This document shows positions 37,201 to 49,200 of a stretch of 64,000 bases of DNA, piece by piece. Location of the stretch: NCBI RefSeq assembly GCF_964275005.1, contig NC_092702.1, positions 31,162,726 to 31,226,725 of the forward strand, read 5' to 3'. Under the pieces are notes generated by a model. That model worked only from the letters and a program-made list of their open reading frames with translations, was not told where the DNA came from and ran no database searches. Position 1 is the first letter of the stretch; each line of letters begins with the position of its first letter. Made by a program: the position numbers and the translations under genes. This stretch comes from Diadema setosum. Taxonomy: Eukaryota > Echinodermata > Echinoidea > Diadematoida > Diadematidae.

Positions 37201-40200
37201 ACGCTATGCGTATGGGACTGCTGGTCGCTATGCGTATGGGGCTGCTGGTCGCAGTTAATTGCATGATTACTAAGACATGAGAGCACTTTGGGGTGAGTAA
37301 GTCTCACAGTGTTAGTTATATGAAAGGCACTTTAACCTGAAACACAAACTAAGACAAGGAAATTTTTGAGGTACCAAAACTTTTTATTATCTTTAATCAA
37401 TTTTGTGGACAGCGTAACTAAAAAATCGTTTGAGGTATCCTAATGAAACTTGGCATGTGTATCTTTGATCGGACGAAGTTGTGCCTATCAACTTTTGGGT
37501 GCACTTTTATAATTTAAATGCCAGTCGACAGAATATACTCAGCTTTGGTAGGGAAATTTTGGCAACAGGAATTTAAAACAAAGCTGTTCAAATGCCAGAG
37601 ATTATTTTCCCTCTGGGCCATTAACTGCAAATTCCCAGTCTTTCAGTCCAGGTTCAGGAAGTCATTATAGCCAATCTATATTGTAATTGGACAGTCTTAC
37701 GGATAAAGTTAAAGGTGTTTGTGACAGCGGCAGGGGTAGCCCGATTTGATAGCTATGAAAGTAACAAAGTGGTTATGGGGGCCCAAGGTGAAAAATACAT
37801 TTTCAGTGTATAGAAAGACCTACATTATCAGAAGAGGAGGTGCCCACAGTCGTGTTGTATGTGGTAGGTTGCATTAAAGTCAAATATGTCATGAACTCTT
37901 GTGAGTGATCTCTTGTTTTACCTGTTCTTTTTGGTTCAGTCGAAATCACTAATTGTATGAATTTAGGACATACATGTAAAATTAGAGATTCAAATTACTG
38001 AAATATTCAAGTCTGCTGTGTAGTAATGCAGTAAAATTGCTTTCTTTTGCAAGTTTTCATTAATGAGAAAATACAGTTAAGAGGGAAATGTGCATTGAGT
38101 AATATGGGGACCAAAAAAACTTTTCAAAATGTCTCTTCTTTTCTCTCCTTTTTTTTTTTTTTTTGAAGGTATCAGCATTCTCCACGTGGGAGAAAGAGCT
38201 TCATAAAATTGTGTTTGACCAGCGCTACCTGCTCCTAACTCCTCGAGAACGCAAGCACGAGTTTGAAAACTTCATCAAGACCCGTGCAGATGAGGAGAGG
38301 AAAGAGAAAGCGAACAAGGTCAAACAGAGCAAAGAAGACTTCAAGGCCCTCATGCAGGCAGCCAAGCTTACTCCCAAGTAAGATTTTTTTTGAGGGGTGT
38401 GTGTGTGTGTGTGTGTGTGTCAGGAATGTGAGAGTTCAGAGTCCAATCTGACTTCAGATTTTTTATGTTATTCTGCCCAAAACTCACTTTTCAGACTTTT
38501 TTTCTCCATTCAAATGCATTGAAATGTTTGCTGTTTGGTGTGCTTCAGACCTTTTTTCATAAGTTTGAGATTTTTTCTTTCTATACAGCATTTTTTTATG
38601 CCTCCGCCACGAAGTGGTGCCGGAGGCATTATGTTTTCAGGTTGTCCGTCCGTCCGTATGTCTGTCCGCATTCGTTTACGCGATAACTTGAATAATATTG
38701 ACTGGAATTTTACCAAACTTGGTCCAAGTATAAAGTATGATGGGGCAATTACTTAATTAGATTTTGGGTGAAATCGGCCAAAGGTCAAAGGTCAAGGTCA
38801 AATCATTAAATTGTATCCGTTTACGCAATAACTCAAGACTGGATCAAGCAAATTTCACCAAACTTTGTCTGAGGGTGATGTATGATGGGACAATTACTTG
38901 ATTAGTTTTTTAGTGAAATGGGACAGAGGTCAAAGGTCAAAGATCAAGGTCAAATCCTAAAATTTATCTGTTTACGTGATAACTCAAAACTGGATGAAGC
39001 AGCTTTCGCCAAACTTGGTCCAAGGATGTTGTATGATGGGGCAATTAGTTGAGTAGATTTTAGTGACATTGGCTAGAGGTCAAAAGGTCAAGGTCAAATG
39101 CTAAAAATGTTGCTATTTCCCCCATATCTATGCAATGCCCGAAGGTATTTTCTTGAAACTTAGTGTAGACATGTACTACTGTGTAAAGATTCTCCAGAGA
39201 GTTTCATGTCATAAGGTCAAAGGTCAAAGGTTAGGTGAAAATGTTGCAATATCACTTTTCTCACAAATAGTTCAGTGTATCTTCATGGAACTTGGTACAT
39301 ACGCATGTACTGACTGGCAGGGATTATCTAGGGAATTTAGGGGTCATGGGTGAATAGTCAGGGGTCAAAGGTCAAGGTCAACTCCTCAAAATTTTGCTAT
39401 TTCCCTCATATACTAGTATATGCAATGCTTGCATTATTACTTTTAAAACTTAATATATACATGTATTACCTAATGGAGATTCTCTGTGAAATTTCCAGCC
39501 AGAAGGTCAAAGGTCAAAGCAAAGGTTAAGGGTTAAAGGCCAGGTTTTAAAAAAAAATCTATTTTGTACTGTGATTACACTCTTTCTTCATACCTTGAAA
39601 ATTACTCAATGCATAAACTTATAAAAGGGTCAGTCAGAAGTCACGTAAAAATTCTCAATTCCCCAAATATGTGTACCTGCACTCTTAGACAATTATAGCA
39701 AACCCAGTTCAAGGAAAGTGAACATTCAAGATATTTCTGACAAACCTGTCATTTCAATATTTTGCCAGTTATGTGAAACTGTCATCACACATTGTGAAGA
39801 CATTGTACTATACACCTATTGGGAGAATCATGCATTATGGCGGAGGCATCAGTCGCCATAGCGACATTTCTAGTTTTTTTTTTTTTCTGCAAATACTCTC
39901 ATACCCCTGGTGTGTGCATGTGCATGTTTGTGCCTTTTCTTCTCTAGCCACTTATAGCAACGTTATCCCCCCCCCCCCCTCCATTCTCTTCCCGGCAGTA
40001 TGTCAATGTCAATATCAGTACCGACTCCTTTCTCCGTAGATAGTTTTGGGGATATGATACATTTTCATGATAGATGAGTGACACTGAGGAATTTTAACCG
40101 TAAAAGGGCCGGGCTTTTTTGGCTATGCTCAGACTTGGGGGGGGGGGGGGGGGGTGGATTCCGCCTGCATGCGTGAGACCCACATCATAATCTACAAGAT

Positions 40201-43200
40201 TGTGTCATAAGATCTTTTGAAATAATTAATTTCTAATTTTAATTAATTAATTAATTATGCAAATTAAGCTCAAGATCATAATTTAGCCTATTTAAAAGCA
40301 TTGAGAGTATAATTTTTGATCTGTAAATCTGTTTTAGCATATTCAACAATTGTACATCACAAAAACTTCCAAAACTCATTTCAATTCTTATGTATTTTAT
40401 TGTTTTCAGAATTTCTTATGTATTTCTTTGTTTTTCAACTTTTGTTTTTTTCTTTGTTTTTTCATTTGAAATTGTCACTGACCACTTTTCTACCATAATT
40501 AGCACAAAATTAATCAATGAAAGTGATTAATTGTAAAAATAAGTACAGGTTTTTATGACTTTCATGACAGAGCACTGTTTTCCATAGGAAATGTACACAA
40601 AATCACAAAATTGTGCCCCCCCCCCCCCCCCCCGGCCCTTTTAGGGTTAAGGGCAGAAGGTATATCATTGCTCCATGATTACATTTTTGTGAAATGAGCA
40701 AAAAGTACAAGTGAATTTTTTCCCCAGATTTTGACAATATTCCCATAATCATGCTCTGCTAGAAATGTTAAGTCTGCGGATGTCATGATGTCTTCAAATG
40801 TGCAAAAGAATTACCACCTATCTGCCAACAGTGAGATATTTACTTGAAAATGTTCGTTTTAAGTTTCCTTTCCCGCCATAAAAGAACAAGACATATCAAG
40901 GATTTACTCTTAGATCATTGCTGTCATTGTGTGACATTTTCATCTTCCCAGAACCACCTTCAGCGAGTTTGCCCAGAAGCACGGCAAGGACTCCCGCTTC
41001 AAGAGCATCGAGAAGATGCGGGAGAGGGAGGGGCTGTTCAACGAGTTCATGCTGCAGGTGCGCCGGCAGGCCAAGGAGGAGGGCATCAGCAAGACGGAAA
41101 AGGTAGGGAGTATTGGTGCCTTTCTCAGTGGGAGGGGCGGGCAGGGGAGGGGGAGGAAAGAAGGGGGGCAGTCTTGTCACCGATGATAAACATGCCGGTT
41201 AGTAGCAGGAGATAACCCTCATTCGTCCATCTTGGCAAGTAGTTCACCTTGAAGACATGTACATGTGCGAGTGAGCTCCAACAAATATCTCAGAACCCTT
41301 TACCAATGAGGAATTCAATTCAATTGTTCAAAATTTTAGTACAATTTCGTTTTTAGCCCTTTTGCTGCCAAACATGACTTTCACTCAATTTGTAGGTGCC
41401 TTTCAAAATCTTCCCTTGTTTATTTTGTGTGATCTGGAAATACTACCAGAAATGACAAATTCTAATTTTGCTCTAGGAGAGTTTTGTTTGCATCAGTGCA
41501 GACAGAATTTGGTGGCAAGGGAAAATAAGGAAAATGTACTTCCTCATCAAAGATTGTGACTGAGCATTCCTGTCAAAAAAGTTCATGGTCAGGTTCTTGT
41601 TCTGTGAGGGGGAAAAAAGAAAGTGAAGTAGTTTTGTAGATCACTCTAATGACTGATGCCTTGTATGGTTTTTGGTTGAGTGTATAAGTGTGTAAGATGA
41701 TACATTCCACTCTCCCACAACAGCCAAACAAAAAGGAAGAAATGGACACATTGACTGGAAATGTTTGGGTTTTATGATTTGATAACTTTATGTGATGGGC
41801 TAGAGAATTTTGTGTACATACACTGAATATGTAACTACTTAATACCACCATCTACTTACACATTTGCCCCAAGGTCATTTTAGATTGGGCGTGTATGCTT
41901 TCGTCCTTTCCTCTTTCATTTGTTTTGTTTTGATTTGATTCTTTTTTTAACACCAGGTGATGCATTGATGACAATGATAATTGGTAATGCATTATACAGA
42001 ATCTTGAACCCATTTGACAAAAGTTCCTGAAATTTGTGATGGGAATCAACCACTGATGAGAATTTTAAAAAAAGAAAAAATTGACATAATCATGGTGATG
42101 ACACCATGATAGAAATTTCTTGCCTCTTTAATCAAGTTGTATTTGTATTGATTCTATAAGTGCTATCAACCATGGTCATAACATGATGTGTACTGCTTCT
42201 GTACATTAAGCTGTGTCCATATGAACGCTGAGAAAGATGATTTTGACGATTTCTGGCATGCAACTGTTACATTGACACTTTTGTCTGTAGATTCTGTCCA
42301 ACATTTTACACTTTGAAAGATTTTTTTTTTCTCCCATGTACCATGTCTATTGTGCTGCAGTAGTATGTAAGGTGTGTTGTTTTCAAACATTGCCACAAAA
42401 ATACATCACCAGAATTTGAAATGTATGGTAACAAATTACAGGATACCAACTTGATGAGCCCAGCAGTTTCATTTAACGTCTTCTAATTTCCTCTTCATTC
42501 CAGCTGCATTATATTTTTATGAATGTATCTTTTTATTCACAGTTTATCTGGCATATCACTGATGATATTTGATAGTTGCTGTGCATTGTTTAGTAATTAT
42601 TTCGTGAGTCTGTGAGACCAAGTTATAAATCATGCCTTTAAATCTTAATCAAGAAGTGACAAAATAAAATATATGTTAAATATATATTTCAAACTGTTGA
42701 GTTGTACATATACATTTGTCTACCAGACTAGCATATTATTTAAAGCATGTTTGATGAGATGTAATTTGTGGAATTGATTCTACTTTCATGTTTGTACATT
42801 TTTCCTCAAACAGCTTTTGTTGACGAATCAACATACTCTATCTGTATTTGCCATACAACTGCATCTATTGTTTTTCCTGTTTTGCCATATTTTTACCATT
42901 GCAGGGATTCTCAAAATGTTTCAAGTGGTGTAAATGAACAAGTTTCAAGTCATGCAAATATATGTCAGCAGTGTTCATTTTATATTGCATATGTACAAAA
43001 CTACAGCATGATGTCAGTCATAATCCTTCTTGTTTTTATTTACCATCTACAAAGTTTGTCATCATGTGTAACATGTTCTTGATAAAATTCTGAACTTTTT
43101 TTTTTCTTCTTTTTGAAAAGAGATTTATTCGCGGAATGTACAATGTGGTAATTCTTGAATATTGAAACTGAACATCAAAATTTCATACGGAAGCAGACTT

Positions 43201-46200
43201 TCAAACAAAAACAATTTATTATAAACATTTCTTTTCAGATAATCAGACTTGAACTTATGTCACACATGACTGTTACATGTATGTAGCTGTCTAGCATTTT
43301 GATCCACTGCTACATGAGAAAACAGGAAGATGCAAAGTGTTTTACTGAGAATCTGAGATATTTGCTTGACTAACACATTTCTTTTTACACCAACTTGAAA
43401 ACTTTCATATTCCAATGTAATCATTTCATTATTGTTTCAATATTTTGTTGTGCTACTATGATGTGTATTGTCTATGCAGATTGTGTAGAGTGAACAAATG
43501 ATATGATGATTTTTGTTCAACATCAATTCAAATGATATTGACTGAAATGGTTTTCATGCATAAAGCAAACTATTTATCACTGTCGAGGGTACAATGTTGC
43601 TTTATGATGTTAGAAAGGCAAGAAAATTAGTGACATTCTTCAAAATAAACTTTGTAATTATTTTCTGTTCATGAGAAATTATTTTGTCTTTTGTTTTGGC
43701 ATATAAGCCACTGTTGAAATATTTCAAATTAGGAAAAAGACAGCTCACAATGAAAATAATAAGGTCAAATGAGTGAATGCATATGTTTACCTTTTTAGCA
43801 GTTCGATTGCATAATGTGGCTCTTTATTTTGAATCTTTTTGTCCTTGATGGATTTGTTGGTTTGTTTGTTTGTATCTTTGGGAAATGTTTAGCCTTGAAT
43901 TTAAATGAGGGAAACGCATTGATTTATTATGAATTCACTACAGACTCATCCTAAAGACACATTGTACCTTCATTTATTACCATTCCATGAAAATCATTAT
44001 GTACAATTTAGTTTAAGATTAATTTCATAATAATGGAATGTGTCATGCATGCTAGAGAAAGTTTAAAATTCTAAATATTGTCTCCATAAAGTTATAGAGC
44101 ATGTTAGAAATGAAGTTTAGATAAAACTGACAATGAAGCAGAGTCCTTTAAAAAGAAATTTCACTCACTTGTTGATGAGGCTCTTAAATCCTAACAAGCA
44201 TTGTATTTTATTTTGTCACGACGACCAACAAAGCTTGTAGCGATGGCGATTTCAAGGCCGCGGCAATGGAAATCATTCCTGCTTGCTTGTTCCCTGCTGA
44301 TAGTATCAAGATGTCGTTGATAGTTGGAACAAAGGGTGATGAATAAAAGTCTTCCTTGTCTGCAAAAATAAGCCAGCTTTATTCGGTACAGCAAATAGTT
44401 TCATGTTGATGTAAAGAGTAGCAATTCCGATGATCATGCCGTGATCACATGCCATTGTTTTGCTTTTAGCCAGAAGCTGAATGCCTTTGTGGACTTGAAC
44501 CACACATCTTACCAGTTCTCCATAACTTGCTGCTATTTTACTTTTGTGCATCATGAGACAATCCAAACTTCTTCTTTTTTTTTGTGTGTGTGTAAATTAC
44601 CTGAAGGGTTTATTAGTCAATACTAATCATTTCACACAAATGGAAAATGTTGAACAGCATTCACATGTATACATGAAATGGCATTGATTCAGAAGCTTCA
44701 TTCTCTACTCTGTTTTGGGGTAAATATAGAAGACCAAGTACATTTTCACATGGTTTTCTAACAAAAATATTTCGGAGCTTTTTTCCCAACCAGGAATAAA
44801 ATGAATAATATCCAAAGTGTACTACAAAGTGATGCACAAACTGCCAAAACTTGAATGATTATTTGTTATCATTTGATTAACTATTATGGATATCATTTTG
44901 GTTTAGTTCTTCTTTCATTGGAGAGCTAAAGATTGTGTTTATGTGCATAGAGGCATTCACTCACTCCTAAACCAGTACACAAAACCAAAAACAAAACTCA
45001 AATTTCTTTTCTTTTTTTTTAAGTCATTTTCTGTAAAAGAGGTTTTTTTGTTTTCCTGATTTTGACCAATATCTTGAGTTCATTGTTTCATAACCACAAA
45101 CGATTACTGACTGAAATATTCCAATGACTGTTATAAACGGTAACAGGTTTTGTGTGCTTGGTTCGACTGAGCTGGCTGTTTGGCATGTGTGATTTGTGGA
45201 GGAAGAGGTAGCGTCTCTTTATTCAGTTGTCACATAAACAACCAAATTGCAGTGTTTAGATGCCTGAATCAATCAAGATCCACCCACTCTCTTGTTCTAC
45301 TTCCCTCGAGTGTGCAACTGGTGGAAGAAAGCCTCTCCACAGAAGCTACAACAGTAAATCAGGCTGCTCTCAGATAGCAAACATGTCTTATTTGTACCCA
45401 CATCCCTGACACTTGTTTTCTGATAGGGTTTGGAGTCTTCCCAATACTCGTAAACTGCAAATGACATTCCATACATTGTATTTCAATTGAAACTGAGCTC
45501 ACTGTTTACGTGCATCCAAGAGTACATACATGTATTTGCATTCGTGTACTATACACATCGTTCTAAGACCACACAGATCATTTGTGGAAGTGAATTATGT
45601 GTATCGAGCCTAGCAAAGCTCTGCGTACCTCCTCCATGTGTTGAATTTTTTGAAACATTCAAATTGCAAATGCACATGAGAGCTATAATGGGCGGTATAA
45701 TGGGCGGAACACGATATGAGAAAAAAAAAAAAGAGTGGAAGACACATATCATTGATGTGCAATGAATATTTCCTCAGAGTAGGTTAGCAGACAAGTTCTA
45801 TGGGCAGTCTGAAAGGGCTCAAAAATGTGTGGCCCCCTCTAAGCATCACTTCTGTTACCTCTTCCTCCACTATGGTCATCATATTATAACACATTATGGC
45901 TGTGTCTGACTCTTGTGATTTGATTTCCCCTCATACGCAAAGTTATGAGATATACCAATCATGTTGCAATACCTTTGCAAGACATTTTTATTTTGTAAAG
46001 AAATATGTGACAACTGCAGTCTGATGGAATACGATTTTGCAAACTTGTTTTGATCGAATATGACGTACGAATTAATTTGACCTATTTTCTTTGAAGAAAC
46101 AGATATGTGTATACCATGTGGAAAGGAAAAGACAAAACAATTTTAATGAATTGATAAATGTTTTTGCTAAAAGTTTAATATCTTTGTTTGAATTTCCTAA

Positions 46201-49200
46201 AAATGATGAAGCAATTACATGCCTGCCTTTAATACAAAATGGCTGGATTTTTTTTTTTAGTTTGTAAGCATGATTGTATATTCACTTTGGCATGAAATTG
46301 TTAGGTATTTCTACACAAGATTATGGAATTTTTGTTTGGATTTGGATTTTTTGCACTGATAGAATATTGGAAACTGAACATTTATTGATTTCAAAGTTAT
46401 TTGCCATCAAGTATAAATCAATCTTTGGAGATTATTGCATGAGTCGATTAGGCTGCAGAACAATGCATACTGGATTGCCAATTTATGCCCGTCTTTCTTA
46501 TAGCTTCCACACTTACTTTTCCTATTGGCGTAATAAGCAAAGATGTTAATTGATAACTCGAGGTCCTTATTTCTATCAGTGAAAAGAATCCAAGGACACA
46601 AGTTTTCTCAATTATGATGATGAATGATATCAGCAACTGAAATTGAAAAACACTTGCACAAGAAATCGACTCGTGATACAGCTTGAATGCCTTATTCACT
46701 GAATAACCTTACCTTTTTGTTTCATACAGGGTAGTAAAGAAGCAAACTGGCAGACTGCAGTTACTGTACATGTTTATGATTTTATCAAAGTGACATGCGT
46801 GTTCCCTTGTTGCATTTCATAATGACAAAGAAGAAAAAAAAGTCAGAAATATACAAAACTACGCTTGAATTTTCCATTTTCAAAGGACAAACTACAACCA
46901 CTACACTTTAGATTTTCTGTGTTCAAAGTGCACACAACAACTACTTCTTTTTTTTTATTAAAAAAAAAGAAGTAGTTGAATTGGAAAAAAAAAAAGATTG
47001 AGATCAGTTGTCACAGATGTAGTATGTCAGAACAAGATACTGACTGTTCTGTTTGATTTCTTTTTGTCCTATGATACTGGCCCTGACTTTCGGCCACAGA
47101 TGAGGAAGGATTTCCTGGCCATGCTGGAAGAGAAGAGTGAGGAGCTGGAGCTGTCGGCTTCCAGTCGGTGGAGTAAGGTGAAAGAGCTCCTGAAATCCGA
47201 CCCTCGCTACAAAGGTGTGGAGAGCAGCTCCAAACGAGAAGACCTGTTCCGAGATTTCATCGACCAGAACTTTAAGGTAACTCGCGACACATTTGTAAAC
47301 GACAGATATGCAGATTGCGGCGCTATGGGTGCAACTCCACTTTAAATTTACCACATATTAGCTGAACCTGCTTTAGGATGTAGAGATCTTGCAACTCTTC
47401 ACAATAGCATGTTGATGCCCAAACTCATTCCAAATGTGCTTGTTTCTTTTCTTATCTGTTCAGTGTAGAATTAAATGGTGCACTTGATACTGAGATGTCT
47501 TCATATGTTTCTAAAGTAATGTATGAATAATTGAATTCTCCTTAGAACTGAAATTCAGGGGGAAAAATGGACTGTCTATTGGTTGTCATTATCAAGGCAA
47601 TTCACGTCAACCCCAGTGAATTAGACAGAACAGGATATCATTGTTAAATCAACAGTGTCAGGCTTGCTCTCATCACATTGAAGGAGGAGGCCATAATAGT
47701 CACATTCTTTTTCCATCTCTGCATGAACTTGTACTATGATTGATAGATGCAGATGCTGAGAATATATATGTATAAATGTAATATATCATTGCTTTCCACG
47801 CATCAGAAAATGCCCTTTGACAAACAGATACAGGTAGGCATCTACATAATTGTAGAAGATGTTCTGGCAGATACAATCCAATTTTGCGGAGACCATTAGG
47901 ATGTACTTGCTGTTTTTTTTATGTACTTTTTGTCAAAAGTTGAGTTTTGATTCATGCATTGCTTCTGTTAGAACAACGATGATGCCGAGCGGCAGAAGCG
48001 CATCGAGGCGAGCCTGCGGGAGAGGGAGAAGGAGGTGCAGCGGACGCGCACCGAGCAGCAGAAAGAGCTGGACAGGGAGCGGGGGCAGTACAGGAAGGAC
48101 GAGGCCCAGCAACACTTCCAAGCCCTCCTGGCAGACCTGGTAGGCACTCAACTCCTCCCAGTGCTCCACCTTTCCTCTGTTTACCTCCCTAGTGCTCTGC
48201 CTTTTCTCTGTCTACCTCCTAGTTTTCTTCCTTTCTGACTGTGTCAAGCTGATTCTGTTCACCAAACATTGCTTCTCATCTAGGACAAGCTGTAAGAGCA
48301 GAGCTGTACCACGTCTCCAATTCGGAAAGACGTCCAAAAAAAGTCAATGTTTCTTCATGCCTTGATGAGAGAATGTCAAAATCTCCCTGATTTAGGAACT
48401 ATTTTTTGCTCATTGAAATGCATGTAACACTCCAGTGTCTCCCTGATTGCTCAATGTAGAATCTCCCCGATTTTGACGAGTGAACATTGACAGCCCTGTC
48501 AGGGGGTTTACTTGTATACAGTGTACCTCTTCATTTGATTTCTCTATGCCTTGCACTTTATGAAAAGTGAAAGTGGAATATTGTGCACATGTGAGTTGTA
48601 AGACTCCTCCATACAGGACCTGCCTTTTTAATCCTGTGAAACAAATTCTATATTATGAATTTGCCTGCATTATATCTGGTCTTTAAAGTCATTCCATTAG
48701 ACACATCATATACAAGTTGTACTCAATGCTTTCTAAAGATGATACAATTATGAAAATTTGTTTGGCATGTGTTACATGGCATAGTTTCTAGCTTCTTTCA
48801 TATTCAACTAGACTGATGATAGTGACTCTGATTACTTGAATATTGTACCCTGTGTAGCAGTGAGCTGTGTATGAAATATTTAAAATGTGGAAAATGAGCA
48901 AAGAAAATGGGATTCCATGGGGATTTGAACCCGAGACCTCTGGATTGCTAGCCCGGTGCTCTACCGACTGAGCTATAGAAAGCCCTAGTTCAGTATTCGT
49001 CCCAGAAACCCTAAATTCTCAATGCTCCGATGGTCAGAAGTTGTATAGCAGTGTGTTTGTGTGTGACACAGATGCACACACCTAAACCTGGCATAAACCC
49101 AAAGGATAATTCAACTTAGGGATAAATGCGAGGGATCACCGAAGTGATGCAGCTTTCTGAGTATGTAATAAATGCAAACAGAAAAAAAACGACCAGAAAT

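Noticed and set aside
48905..48990. Functional tRNA-Ala gene
   Set aside because: Acceptor stem does not pair and the sequence is part of a repeated element; tRNA-derived only.
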